From Copromyces sp. CBS 386.78 (Eukaryota; Ascomycota; Sordariomycetes; Sordariales; Sordariaceae): 64,000 nt of DNA. Shown in pieces: positions 43,969-56,479 of this stretch. The translations under genes were made by a program, and so were the position numbers. The first letter of the stretch is position 1. Each line of letters begins with the position of its first letter. The stretch spans positions 496,001-560,000 of the forward strand of contig MU839087.1 in assembly GCA_030685235.1 (NCBI GenBank). The letters run 5' to 3'. The notes under the pieces are model-generated. The model was not told the DNA's origin, did no database searches, and saw only the letters and a program-made list of their open reading frames with translations.

Positions 43969-44853
43969 GATCCTCATCGAGAAGATACTCTTGGTGACGC
44001 AGGAGGTGCAGAAATGGAAAGAGGCAAAGGAGAAACCGCGTGCCCGCCTCTAGGTACATATCAGAGAGATTGGTCCTCCACCATGGAGAAGGTATGTCGG
44101 GGCACTATATTTCCTTCTTCTACACAAACAAATTGCCAACCGCTAATTTGTGATAGCCAGGGCCCATGAGTTTTGAAACACTGCGGCCGACCTCGAAAAA
44201 TCCTATATCTCTACTTCGATGAACCAACGGAGCACTACATAGTTCGGAACTGGTTGGGAAGCAGTGACGTTGGAGGCGATTTGGGTCGTAGTCAGACACG
44301 AAGAGCTTACCATAGAAGACATCGAATGGAGAAGATGGTGGAAAGTCGGAGGAGCCATTGTCGCTTTGAAGATTTGCGCGTGAATTACGCCTGGTTTCCT
44401 GTCGTCTGCAACTTCCTTTTCTGAAAGCATTAGTCCAATATTGCACCAATACTGAGTGATCATCGTACTAGGTACTATATACCTCGTGCGCTCCTTCCGT
44501 AGCTGTCGCTCGTTCCATCTAGAAGTGGGAAGCATACCGGAATAGTATGACATAATTTGATTTCCTGAACGCGTGTAGTCAGCTCTAGCGATGTCCTAGC
44601 GACGCGACGAAAGGAAACGCGTCCCTTTGATTAGAGGTATCCGTCAACTTTTCCATCGGATGTCTCGAGTCCCCCTTGATTGCCTTCAATAAGTACTCAC
44701 CTGGGTAAACTGCTGCCTTGCACCTCTCACTTGGATCCCTCACTCAAAGCCAAGCACCGTCTCGCGAAAGTTTTCAACTTCCTCTCCCAAACTCTTCTCT
44801 CCCAAAGTCTCCCACCCCATCACACCTCTCAACAACCTCTCAACTTCCAAAAA
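43969..44853. other. intergenic and leader of cluster gene G
   Basis: Beyond the possible continuation of the broken ORF (to about 44053) no gene is supported. From about 44700 the sequence is a CT-rich leader. Confidence 0.35.
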
Positions 44854-44921
44854 GTAAGTAAACTATCCGCTGTATGTGCCCACTCAAATACCACCACTTA
44901 CTCACTCTGCTTCTACGTCAG
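44854..44921 (+). other. 5'-UTR intron of cluster gene G
   Basis: GTAAGT at 44854 and acceptor TACGTCAG at 44921; the ATG follows 20 nt later. Confidence 0.6.
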
Positions 44922-44940
44922 GCAAAACCATTCCAACAAG

Positions 44941-45240
44941 ATGCCTGCCAAGGACAAATCCGCCAACAAGATGCCGGCCAGCGAGTCGTCCGGCGGTGCT
45001 TCCAAGGGGACCGCCGAGCATATCGAGGACGTGACTGCTCCCCACGCCGGCATGACCTATGTTGCCGGCCCCAAGGTCACCCTGACTCCCCGGGCTCTCG
45101 AAGTCCTTCGCATGCAGATCCTCGAAAGGGTTCAGAGGGAGATCAGGGAGCAGGAGGCCGCCTCTCAGGCGAAGGAGGAGAACCCCAGAGCTTCCCGCAG
45201 GAGCTCTCGCCTCAACTCTCGCGCCAACTCCCAGGAGTGA
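44941..45240 (+). CDS. small charged protein (99 aa) of the cluster region
   Basis: Intronless coding part preceded by a 68-nt leader intron. Starts MPAKDKSANKMPASESSGGA, then has a better-ordered centre (TLTPRALEVLRMQILERVQR) that should be an amphipathic helix. It ends in an Arg/Ser-rich tail (RRSSRLNSRANSQE). The frame is open further upstream, but the leader intron and AAGATGCC context favour this ATG. No NPNK block. Function unknown. Confidence 0.65.
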   Translation: MPAKDKSANKMPASESSGGASKGTAEHIEDVTAPHAGMTYVAGPKVTLTPRALEVLRMQILERVQREIREQEAASQAKEENPRASRRSSRLNSRANSQE

Positions 45241-45902
45241 TTCCGCAGCGATCACTTCCACTTTGTAATCGTTTACAACCAAGGTAAGATATTCTTCTTT
45301 CACTTTCGTTTCAAGCAAGTTGCCGACGCTAAATCGTGTGTCAGAAGCACTAGGTTCAAACTACCACGACAGAAGATATCTTCTCGGCACAGTCTCAGCA
45401 TACCTAAGTCTCAGCACAGCAAGACTCGGCATCCAGCGGTGGAGTCCCAGAAACCTCAGGGGTGGTTCAACTGAAATAAAGCTCAAGCATGAAGATTTTG
45501 GGGTATCTTTAGGATCTGAACAGTCACCGACATGGACGTCCCCGACGTCCCAACGGTCCAAAACCTTGGAAATCTACCCGCCGGCAGTGCATCTTGCATA
45601 GAGGTATATGCACCCTTACTGCCACTTGACCCTCTATCATCCCCTCAGTGGTATTTCGATCTTGGGACCTCTCTTTTTCATATTTAGATTCCATTTAATC
45701 ACTCAAACTCGTTGTTGTCCTTCCTATCCAGAACACCATCATCCCTTTCTAGTCAACGGAACACACAAAGTCCTCCACCCACATACCCCGAAAAATATCA
45801 AGCTCCCCATTATACGTCACCCATCTACCCTTATACCTCTATAACAGGTAACCATCATTGACTTATCTTGTCCTACCTTTGGCAATTTTACAATAAAACA
45901 AA
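45241..45902. other. intergenic within the cluster
   Basis: No gene seen. Confidence 0.4.
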
Positions 45903-46247
45903 ATGCCCGACCAACCTAGAGTCACCACCTCCCAAGACACTCGCGCGTCCAGGGCCGAGTGCCGCGTCGACCAAGCAGAGCAAAAGAAGAAATCCAAAGC
46001 TAACAAGCCCAAAGTTGGCAATGTTATTCATGTTGTCCAAGAGGTCAAATTCAAAGCTAATAAGCCTAAAGTTGGCAATGTCATTCATTTTGTCCAAGAG
46101 GTCGAATCCAGCAGAAGCCTATCCGAGTGTGCCAGGCTGGAAAGCATTGCAAAAGCGGCATGTGTATTACTCGAGATCATGGAGGGCCAGAAGGCAGGGG
46201 CAATCAAGGTGGCTCAGGGAGAAGCGACCAAGGGGAAGGAGACGTAG
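45903..46247 (+). CDS. small Lys-rich protein with internal duplication (114 aa)
   Basis: Intronless. The N-terminus is MPDQPRVTTSQDTRASRAEC. Residues about 31-70 contain two tandem copies of an 18-residue unit KANKPKVGNVIH-V/F-VQEV. The DNA copies are also similar, so the duplication is fairly recent. The C-terminal half is helical (CARLESIAKAACVLLEIMEG) with a Lys/Glu tail. It resembles its neighbours in size and charge but shows no NPNK block. Function unknown. Confidence 0.6.
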   Translation: MPDQPRVTTSQDTRASRAECRVDQAEQKKKSKANKPKVGNVIHVVQEVKFKANKPKVGNVIHFVQEVESSRSLSECARLESIAKAACVLLEIMEGQKAGAIKVAQGEATKGKET

Positions 46248-46611
46248 CGACGGGGACATCGGGGATTAGGTACATGACATAAGATCTTCCCAAGAACTAG
46301 TTACATTGTGCCTTAGAGGACGCTGTGAGAAAACCTAGTAGGAAATTACTAAGCGGAATAAACTTTACAAAGTCCCGCTCTAATTAAACGCGAATGTACC
46401 TCTAACAACCACTCTCGGTTTTGAGTTTGATTTTCTAAGATATGCGATGTCCTGTGACAACATGAGTGCTTGATCAAGAAGTAAAGGAAATGGCTAAATC
46501 GTCGATGGGATCCTTGACAGGTACACGTTCGAACTATAGGTTGCTTGATCAAGGTATAATATTTCGTAAACGAAGTGAACCGCTAAATCTTTTATCCAAT
46601 ATGCCCAAAAA

Positions 46612-46644
<33 letters not shown>

Positions 46645-47002
46645 AAGAAAAGGAGACCTCATCGCCACAGACGCCAAGTATCCGTTCCAACCTCATTTGT
46701 ATTTGCGACATAAAATCGTGTAACATAGCTCATGGAATTCCAAAATCATTATCATGAAGAAGGGAGCGTATAAAGTAGGGTATCCAAAACCATTTGAAGA
46801 GAGAACATATCCAATTCTAGTCGTAACAGACAACTCATCCAGCCACTAGCTGACCGTTCCTCGTTAAGTCAACGTAGCCAGCATGGCCTTCATCAACCTC
46901 GGTGGAGGACCTGCAAGGCAAGAGAAGTCAGCACATGTGTCTCCAGACACTTTACAACCCAAGAAATCACACATGACAAACGCACCGCAAAGAAGTGACG
47001 CT
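46248..47002. other. intergenic with a poly-A tract
   Basis: About 27 consecutive A followed by mixed AG at 46608-46650. No gene seen. Confidence 0.4.
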
Positions 47003-49055
47003 TTATCGGCGATTCCTCGGCACACTGATAGACAGCCTACCTCTCTTGTCCTTCTCAAGCCTCACACCCTTGCTGGGCTCCTCGATCCGTTCCACTTCTT
47101 CCTCGAGCAGGACCAACTCGCCGGTGGATAGGCGCTCGGCCCTGACGATATCGCCCCTGCTGCCATGTCGTTCCTTGCGGGCCAGCTGTCTCTCGAGACG
47201 GTCGATCTCGGACCGAATAGTCTCTGATTCGTACGAACGGCGGCGACTTTTGCTTCGAGTGTGACGGCTTTTGCTACGACTGTGACGGCTACGGCTTTGA
47301 TGGCGACTGCGGCTTCGGCTCATGCCGTGGCTCTTATCGAGAACCATCAGCTCTCCGCCTCCGGGCATTTCTCCTGGGTGAGCTACGTGGACCACTTTGG
47401 GCGTGTGTACATGTCCTCGTGGTGTGACGGTTGCGGTAGAGCAAGTAGAGCATGAGGTACCCGTCGTGTAGGTCGAGTCGGTCCAAGAGGAGGCACTATC
47501 CCAAGAGCTGTAGGAGGAAGCCCGGGAAGGAGAGACGTCGCGGACCTGGACAGTCTTTGCGAAGTCGACTTCTCGAGTCTGTACTGGCACAGCCGTGTTT
47601 ACCATCACTGGTTGGGTATATGTGGCTTGAACAGGCGGGTGGGTGTGTACGGTGGTAGTATGGACGTGAGGGTGAGGATGTGTAGTGGTTTGGGTGTAGT
47701 GTGTCGTGTGATGTGGCGGCCCTGGGATAGTTGTGTCGGTATATTCGATGATCTCCGTGCGGCGTTCTTCGCGCTCCTCAATGATATCGCCGGCACTAGA
47801 GCGAGATGCTTGGATCTCAAGCTCAGCTGGATCTGCGTTAGTGCGAAGTCGGTACCGACTGGACACTCGACACTCACCCTTCTTGTACTCGTCGCTCATT
47901 TTGAGCAGATGATCGATATGCTCCTGACCGAGAGCCTTCTGGATAATAGTAGTAGTGCCCTAGGATGGAATGTTAGCGAGAAGCTGTGCCGGCTAGAAAA
48001 TAGGATGGTGAACCTACCTCCTCAACAAACGGATAGCCGCTCTCAATGAGAGCCCGCCTGGAAAGTAGGCGAGATGGGATTCTTGTCTTCCCCTTCTTAG
48101 GATACTCGCTCTTGCTTGTGATGGTGGTGCCGCCGCTGCTACTTGAGGAGCTGCTACTTGAGGAGCTGCTACTGCTTGATGCTACAGATCTGCTTCGGCG
48201 ACTGCTTCGATGGCTGCGACTGGTAGCACGGGAAGCACGCGAGTCCCTGCTCCGGTCTCTCCGGCTGCGCCTTGTGTGGATAACCTCTTTCTCGATCTCG
48301 CGCTCGCGGACCTTTTCTCCCCCTTGGAACGCATGGAACTCCTCGTCACCATATCGATGAGGATCCGAAACCTGAATGTCGCGGAAGTAATCGTGCTCGG
48401 CATACACTCTTGGAGGAGGCAGGGCCTTGTGCCTGGGCAGAGGGATAGGTACGTTGGCAGGAATGCGGTAGTCGGACCTCCTAGGCGGTGGGCCATACTC
48501 TTCGCGGTCGTAGAAGCCCTTTGGCTTTCGGTCATAGGTATCGACACTGGAAGTTCGCCTCATCATCCTAGCAGTAGGGCGTCTAGGAGGAGATGGGCTG
48601 CGGAATGTTTCCCTTTCGGGAGATGGCCTTCGGCGAGTGAAGGAGCTTTCGGATGGAGAGGGTCGTCGGCGAACAGTAGAGGGAGGGCGGGGAGTCTCTA
48701 TATCGTCGTACATGACGCGGCGCCGTTCGCGAACAAGGAGTTCGTCATCTTCTTCCTCGTCGACGTGTGGGTGACGGCCTCGGTGGTTGTGCATGTAGCG
48801 CTCATCGACGGAGTGCTCCCTTGGTGGAGGTACACGACGGCTCTGGCGGAAGTAATCATCATCGTCGTCTGGGTTGCGAGTCCGGATGGGAAGGGCGTCG
48901 AATCGAGACTCGCGATCAGGGCCGCGGCCAACGTGACGCTCAAGGGTCATATTCTGTTCCCGTTCATCAAAGAAGCGACCTCTGTCCCATCGTGCAGAGC
49001 GATCGGGACCTGGAGCGGTCCGACCCAGGTCGGGGTACGAGGCTCGACCAGCCAT
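47003..49055 (-). CDS. uncharacterised Arg/Ser-rich protein (649 aa)
   Basis: Three exons: 49055-48018, 47959-47878 and 47832-47003, with introns GTAGGT..CCTAG and GTGAGT..CGCAG that keep frame. The N-terminal half is Arg/Pro/Asp-rich with repeated RRRPSPSE/RRRPSPE blocks, then an RS-type region and a run of 15-16 Ser (about 48125-48185). The second exon carries an ordered segment (GTTTIIQKALGQEHIDHLLK), which I have the impression recurs in fungal proteins of this architecture. The C-terminal half has a His/Thr/Pro-rich stretch and SRSRSRHQSRSRHSRSKSR repeats, then a predicted coiled coil (RSEIDRLERQLARKERHGSR). Possibly nuclear or cell-cortex; no enzymatic domain. Large antisense frames in this region are a by-product of the Arg-rich codons. 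Confidence 0.8.
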
Positions 49056-52000
49056 GGCAGGGGTTGCGATACGTTGATGCTTGTAGGCGATCGGATGCTC
49101 TTCGTTCCCTGTAGTACAACTACCTCTACACTAAAGTAGCGCGTGGCGAAGACGGCGGATATGATAATAGTCGAGAAGGCGAAAAAGACGGATAGAGCAG
49201 ATGGGTGGGTATTTGGACGGAAATCGGTCAGCGTTGAATGGCAATTTCGGGTGTTCCTGCAGTGGGGGATCAGGGCTGGTTTTGGTAGAATTGGGTGACA
49301 ACCAGCGGCTAGCTCAGACTCGGAAGAGAAGGGTCGAAAGTTCAAGTTTGGACGAACGATGTCCAAGATGTTGGTCCTATGACGACAGTTGCATCAAGGT
49401 GGGTGTCAAGCTAGTGTAGCGGTGGAGACAGCGTAGGTAAGGTAGTTAGGGTCTTGCTTTGGAGCTCTGTGAATGGTCACTTTCTCACTGTCAAGAAAGG
49501 CCCCGCTCGGCACTCGTCCAATTCCAAATGTTGAAGAAGGTAGGTTGAAAGTAGTGGTTTGACTAAAAAAGATCAGACAAAATGATGGGTTTCATCATGT
49601 AGAGGATGAGAAGTCTCGAGTTGTTATAAAAGATGACATGATATGACCTGATGTTGAAGAGAAGGTGCACACAACAGGGTTCCCAGAACACGATAGAATC
49701 TTCGTATACAACAGTCACAGCTTCCACACTGAGCGCCAGGAACCAGCGGCAAACAGTTCACGAGACGACTTCAGTCAAGGAACCCGAAAATAGTCCTCTC
49801 TAGCGCTGAGAATGGAGCCAGCTCATGGCAGGGGGGAACACAAGGCCGACCTCCAGGCTATTCTGATGTGGAGGATTTACAAGCGGCGGCCATCAGGCTT
49901 TCAGGGTCCTTGACAGGCACTGGGCAGAGCCTTACGAAGCAGCCATCCGCGTGTTCGGCTGTCACGGACACAAACTCTTTGCTTCTTGATGAGTCGGGAG
50001 GGTATCAAGAGAAACACAATGCAGCTTGTCCGGATTGTTGCATTGCTCAGCATCAACCTTATTTGCTTTTCCTTGTTCAGGTATGAATCACAGCCGAGGT
50101 GGACTTGGAGTGTCACCGATGTGGCCGATAGTTACCATGGTGTTAGTTATCAGGAATACAGGCATGCTTTTCCCTAACAAACACTAGCACTTGTACCGCA
50201 TCCCGACGGCAGACAGGGAGCATCCATGCCGCTGCTCTACAAAGGACAGCCTCCTGCTCCTATCACTCATCAATAACCTCCGGAGCGATCCAAGCACAGC
50301 ATATATCCTCTTACGCTGTCTGCTTGTGAATGAGGGGCATTCCGGGGTCGCAGAGAATGTCTCACTCGGAATCGGGCATATCCGACCCTTGAGCAGCAGC
50401 TCGGCGCTCGGCTAACAAACAAAAAGCCTGCAAGCCGAAGGCATCTCGACGCGATGTTGGCAGACTCTCTCTCCCCATTCTCCAATCGGACTAATTATAC
50501 AGACCTTTCTCTCAAGCTCACCGTCGGTCACCAAGAGGTTCGTGTTTTCTCTTCTCCTTCCTGCCTGTTGGTGCCGGTGAGAATATTAGTACATATAGCT
50601 AGGGCTTCAAGCTACGATATGTACGATGACGTCGTTGTCGTCTTTCGGTTTTTAGCCCAAACTGCCCAAGGGATTTGGCATCACCAGAATCGCGAGCCAT
50701 GCCATTGCCCAGCCACAACCGCAAGACAAAGAACAAGCTTGTGCTTGAGAAATCCAGGTAGGGTAGGACCCTGAATCTCGAATTTTGGCTTCGTTTTTAT
50801 GGCCTGGAAGCACAAAGGGTCCGCCTGAGTGCCTGGCGCCGTACAGATCGGTATCTTGGATCTCGGTGTTGTTCAACCTAACCACTGTGAAACGAGGGGT
50901 CTGTGCTCTGGTGTTGGCAAAACGAATGAGTACAGCGGAGGTACGACACTGCATGTTATCCCATTGGCGATGCTGGCAGTTTTTATCATTCAACTCCAGG
51001 CTGACCCACCACTCCGTTGTGTCCCGGCCCTACTGCACCGGCGCGGCGAGTGTGGAGCTTGGCGGACCCTCCCGCCGCCACTGTAGCGGACAGTTCGGGC
51101 AACTGCCGGAGGGCCGGGGTGTCCGGCGCTAGTCCGATGCTCCCCCGGTAGAGAGGGAGGCTCTTGGTATGGTATGACTGCTAGTGTTCCCTCTCGAGAG
51201 TGTCCACCATGTCGTGCGTGTGAGAGTGTAAAGTGTGACCATACCATAGGCGTTCGCATTCAAGACACTAGGTGGTAACATAGCACCACCTACCTCTACA
51301 TAGGTGTGTATTCACGATTCGAGCCATCGACCCTCTCGAGCTACGGCAATGGATGACGACGAGTTTCCTTTGTCCTCGAATTTACGTCTCCAAGGTATCG
51401 TTCGACTCCACTACCTTACCTAACAGTTCCTGTGAGTCACTGAAGGAGACCAGCGTTAAGCCAGCCGAGGTGGAGGCACGGATGCGGATATCAACGGCCT
51501 TTTTAGCCGCACGCAACTCACTACCGGTGACTAGGTACATACGGCAAGGCCGTTAAGCGAACAGCGTGAGAGGGAACATCATCCGAGCCTCGAATCACCT
51601 AGACCAGGGGTTCGTACCAGAGCGCCGGGTCTCTTGGTGGAGTAAGCCGCGTGTTGCTCACTTTGTCTCTCACTTCTCTTTGGCGTTGACTAGGGCGGCC
51701 TTGTGAGCGGCCCTACCCGTAGTGTCCGCCAGTGTCACTGCCGTGGTGTTGCAATCCGAGCCCGTCCGTCTTCCGGGTGCCGAACCAGTCTCTCGGGACT
51801 GGTCTAACAGCATCCGTTCCGTATCTAAGGGCATCCTCGTGGTTAGATCTGACTCCTTTTGGGTGGCTTTAGAGACTCCAACCGGGAGCGGAGCAGCTTC
51901 AGCTTCATGACTGCCATGGCTGCTCGGTATCACCGAGTCGGCGTTGCTGACTCTAATGGTGGCCTACTTCTCCAGATCCAGCTGAACGAGCCACATTGAT

Positions 52001-52359
52001 GCCCATTGATCATCACAGCTTGAAAGAACAGAATTGAAGGACAAACGGTTGACGTTATTTTTGTCTCCCGCGTGTTTTGTCTATCTCATGCTCATACTTC
52101 ATCAAGCATTTCCTGATTGGAACACAGTCGGCAGTATTGGCCTGCTCAGTCATCCCCCATGTAACCCAACCAACCCCCTTTTGTTCCCCAAACAGGGAGA
52201 TTATAGTACTCAAAGAACTCCCGTGAATGTGTGAAAAATGACGCCAGAAAAGAAAAAAGAAAATCGTCATGATGCCAGCATCTCTCCTCGTAAAAATCCT
52301 GGTATATTCCCCGTCATGCTAAAAGAACAACTTCCATCGTCGAACGCTCGGCCTTCCGC
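49056..52359. other. long gene-poor stretch upstream of the Arg/Ser-rich gene
   Basis: 3.3 kb with short frames only. 51150-51960 has a different texture (many CTCTCGAG- and GGTGGT-like words) and could be an old unmutated repeat, but I found no ends or ORF that allow a call. Confidence 0.35.
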
Positions 52360-54355
52360 TTAGTTCTCGACGAGAGCAGGAGCCTGGAGCTTGTTCTGCT
52401 CGTGAAGGCTGAGGTGGAAGGTACGGATGATCGAATCGGCGTCGTCGATGGCGATGGGGCGGACATCGGCAAGGGCCTTGATCTTGGCAGTGCTGTAGAG
52501 TCATTGTCAATATTGAGTCCCGGAAATTTCTGGAATGAACATATTGCACTAACCATTCCTTGACCTGGTCGTCGGTCATGTCGAGACCAAGCTGGCCAAC
52601 ACGGGTCTTGACAGCGTTCCAGCCAGTCAAGCGCGAGGCGAAGTGGACGTAGCGGGTAAGACCGAAGTCGGCAGGGTTGAGAATCTCGTAGGTGCTGGGG
52701 TTGTTGAGGATGGCCTTGGCGTGGATACCAGCCTTGTGGGTGAAGGCGCAGAAACCAGTGATGGGGTTGTTGAAGGGAGTGTTGATCTCAACAGCCTCGG
52801 CGACCAAATCCTCGAGCTCCTTGAGCTTGTGGAGCTTGTACTTGCTCTTGACGTACTCGGGGCTGGTGACGATCATGCGAGCCATCAAGCCACCAAGAGG
52901 GGTGATACCGTTACGCTCGCCGATACCGAGAACGGAGGTGTCGATGTGGGTGGCACCAGCCTCGAGAGCGCAGTAGGCGTTGGCAATGGCGCATCCAGTA
53001 TCGTCGTGGAAATGGGTCTCGATATCGCACGAAACGACGCCGCGAAGGGTACGGACAAGGTCATAGACCTGGCGGGGAGAAGCGCAGCCAACGGTATCGG
53101 CAATACCAACACGGTGGACGCCGACCTTGTCAACCGCGCGGTAGAGGGAAAGGAGATCGACGAGATCGGAGCGGAAGGAATCCTCGGAGGAGACTGCGCA
53201 TGTTAGCGTGCATTTCCAACTAAAGATAGTTCCGGAGCAATAATTGGGAGAATGAGTTATTCGCCGTGTCCGGAGATAGCATGGTGTCTGCCAATCCTCG
53301 GTAGACACCTTGCGCGGGCGGGCCTTCCGTGCCGAGAAAACGGCCGATTTCGGTATCAAATAGTGTCTCGCACGAAACAGCTAGTGGAGGCAAGGGGTGC
53401 GTTGGGCTGTATGCGAAACAGGGCATGTGCAACTTACAGCGAACCTCAAGTCCCTTGGACTTGACATACTCGATGACCTCAACGGCGGTCTTCTCAATGT
53501 AGGCCATATCCTTGCCGTGGCTGTGCTCACGGAGGAAGCTGGAAGTGCCAATGACGACATCGAGGCCGTCGACACCAGTCTCAACAGCGAGCTTGGCATC
53601 GCGCATATCGCAACGGACGTGAGTCAAGATCTTGGCCTGTACGTGGAAAACCGGGTTAGCCGAGGGTCCTACTGAGCTTCCGGACCGGCAATGGCATCGG
53701 GACGCACCTTGAGGCCGAGCTTGCAGATGGCCTCGCAATCCCTCCGAGACTGCTCCGAGGCAGCGGGAGAGGTCAACTCGATGTAATCGACGCCAAAGTC
53801 ATCAAGGGCTGTGTCCGAATACCGGGGGTCAGTTGTCTGTTGACGGAAAAGGAGCGGGGCGCTTGGCATTGTTACCCTTGGCACTGAACGAATGAGGAGT
53901 CAGCATGGGTTCCGCTTTTCAAGCTCGCAATTCTAGGTTCCGGGTTCGGCGGCGGCGGAAGGGGAAGCAGATGGGGATGGGTCTGTGACTGGGACTGGGA
54001 ATGACTAACATCTTGATCTTGGTCTCGGTGTCAAAGTAGGCGTTGGCGAATTGCTCACCCTCTGGCTCTTGAGGTCAGCGAATTGAAATCGCCAAGGCGG
54101 TAGTGTGTTGGTTGTGTTGGTACGAACCGCGGAGAGTAGACTCGATAATCTTGAATCTGCCGACATTGGAGAGGAAGTCGCCGACGGGTTGGTAGGGGCT
54201 GGAGCGGAAGTGGGCGGCCTGTAACCGTAGGTAGCAGTTAGCATTTTGGGAAAACCGAATTTGTGAACAATTTGAATGCTAGGAAGTCGAGGTCGACGTA
54301 CGCTCTGGCCGTTGGAGGCGCCATTGGCGCCGTGGGGAGCGTCGGTTCCGCACAT
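52360..54355 (-). CDS. LYS20: homocitrate synthase
   Basis: First committed step of fungal lysine synthesis (acetyl-CoA plus 2-oxoglutarate to homocitrate). Eight exons: 54355-54302, 54218-54128, 54061-54010, 53883-53876 (8 nt), 53808-53708, 53636-53438, 53193-52554 and 52492-52360, giving 425 aa. The TIM-barrel start [17 protein letters not shown] spans exons 2-3. The microexon supplies Ala-Lys of [37 protein letters not shown] and [18 protein letters not shown] (metal His and Asp) follow. [14 protein letters not shown] is the second metal-site region (HxH type). The C-terminal regulatory part is short. N-terminal 18 residues are polar without a clear targeting peptide. N. crassa homologue is, as I recall, lys-5. 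Feedback by lysine is typical of the family. Confidence 0.95.
53876..53883 (-). other. 8-nt microexon of homocitrate synthase
   Basis: Reads TGCCAAGG on the coding strand between TTCAG and GTAACA. Required to keep frame and to give I-A-K-A across exons 3-5. Confidence 0.85.
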
Positions 54356-56479
54356 TTTGTCTGGTTCTGTAGAGAGGCTCGGATTGGGACGAGAAGGGGG
54401 ACTGAGGAGGACGGTGTTGGCAGAATTGAAAGGAGGAAAGATTGAGAAATGTGAATGGCTTCCCGATGTCGCTGATATAGCTGTGGTTTTAAACCTTTCA
54501 CGGACCCTGGCGGCTGTTGAAGAAAGCACTAAATTCAAATGAGTCAATCAGAGATTTTTTGGTCAGGGCAATCGGCAAAGGCCACTGCTACGACGTACTA
54601 TGCACCGGTACCATACCGGTATGGCCCCCCGACCCCGCAGTGGCACAAAGACGGCAGCGGCCAAAAACTTACACGAGTGCTGAATCTTGACCGCCCGATA
54701 ATCGGCTCCTGTGATTGGCGCACTGATTTGAGACGGCAATGGCTCATCACGTCACACATCAGAATCCCGTCTTGTTGCTCCGCTGACACACCACCGAATC
54801 CACACACAAAGCCCATTTCGAGACACAAACCGCAGCAAGAACGCGTGCAGACGTGTTCAAACCACATAAGCGTGGCCGGGTATAAGTAAGGTAGTGCTGG
54901 CACACTGCTACCCATTCAGCCAATTCGCCTTGTCATTCGCCTGTCCCGTCTCGCGGCTGCTTAGGTTGTGTTGGAGCATCGCAACTCAACCCCAGATTTG
55001 GTGGCTATGAGCGGGTGCCGACCATGGACCTCCCGTTTTACGGACTTGGAAGAAAGTCTTGGCATTTCTGACAGCATCTCGTCACTTCGGTTGATCCGGC
55101 TCCGGCAATCCAAAGTTTCTCTGAACCTAAGGTACCTAAGTTTTCGAGCTCCAAGTCATGATCAATCGGAACGAAGCCACAATTGAACAAGTCGGCATTG
55201 TCTCCAACTCCTTGGGCTGTTTTTTTGGCTTACACGATGTCCCGAAACTCGATCTGGGGCAGGGCCATTAGTGCACTTGCTGCGAGGGACACAGCAGAAG
55301 AGTCACACTTGCCGTCCTTCGTAGTAGCATTCCCGTCATGGTCTTGTCCTTCAAGGTCCCCAAACAAATTCGTTGTCCGCACACGACCGGGCTCCACTTG
55401 TCGCTCCCTTTTGCAAATACACACCCCACATTATGTCGGCAGTCCACTGGCTGGTCGTTTCCGCTGGTCTGTGCTCTAAGCCAACTGCCAAGACGACGCC
55501 ACTGAAGGTGGTGGGAACCTGGACCCGCCTGTGAAAATGGGGTGGCACCTGGCAACAGTCAGTTGCGCTGCTACGTTCAGCCGCCATGTCCGTCGGTTCT
55601 GCTGAAGGACGGGAATTGGTCTTGGCTTGATCTGTCGAGACCGTCGTGCGGCGCCGTCCACTCCGGCGTGGAGGTTCCCGTTCGTTGGACTCAACAGTCA
55701 AGTTTCTTCAACTCCACGGTCCCACGCAAGATGATGCCTCTTTACCCCTTTCCTCCAAGGTCAAGCAAACTTTTATGAATGACACATTCGGTTGAGTCTT
55801 CCAGAGAATGCTTACCAATTGAGAGAACTGGGACAGCTCCTGTTCCAAGATCCGGGAATCGGGAATCGGCATCCATACCTAGCAGAGGATGACTCCAAGA
55901 GTCCAACTGGCGGGGCTCCATGGCATGAACCTCAAGATCCCTTGTTGACTGTTACCAAACTCTGGAGGTGGCATGTTTTCACTTGAACTCGCTCTGGTTT
56001 TCTACCAATCCTTTTCAGCGTTTGTTACTTTTCAATATCCTCCCCATCCTTCCCGCCATTTTCCGCACTCATATCGCACAGTTGGAGCATCCTTCGGGTC
56101 ACACGACACGGCATAGAGAATGCTACTGTGCCGTCTATCAGTAATCTTCCCTTTCAGAGAGTTGCAACCATTCCCAAATACCAAGATCAAGATGATCTAC
56201 ATACATCTTACACATGCATGGGCGGCCAAACCGAGGCTAAACCTTAAGGTAGTCTAGTCTAGCAGCCGCTTAAAGTGCATGATGTACTTGGTGGCCTGAC
56301 TTTAGCATGTCATCACTGGCCGTTTGACAGGCCATCACCAACGCCCAGAACACCCAGAATGATATCGTCCCCCCTTTTCAATGAAAACATAGGGTCGTAG
56401 TGTAGAGCACGGCCCTTTGCCCTTCGTCCAGCCCATTCCATGCTATCTTTTGCCGTCTCCTACAGTAGATGAGTTGCTA
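54356..56479. other. intergenic upstream of homocitrate synthase
   Basis: About 2.1 kb. The first few hundred bases are the promoter and leader of the minus-strand gene. No gene supported in the remainder. Confidence 0.4.

Noticed and set aside
48210..49139. 309-codon plus-strand frame
   Set aside because: It is antisense to the Arg/Ser-rich gene and arises from its biased codons; the minus-strand gene has good introns and domain-like segments.
51150..51960. Possible retrotransposon fragment (minus-strand 87-codon frame at 51670-51933)
   Set aside because: Texture is unusual but no terminal repeats, reverse-transcriptase motif or long frame is visible, so no element is called.
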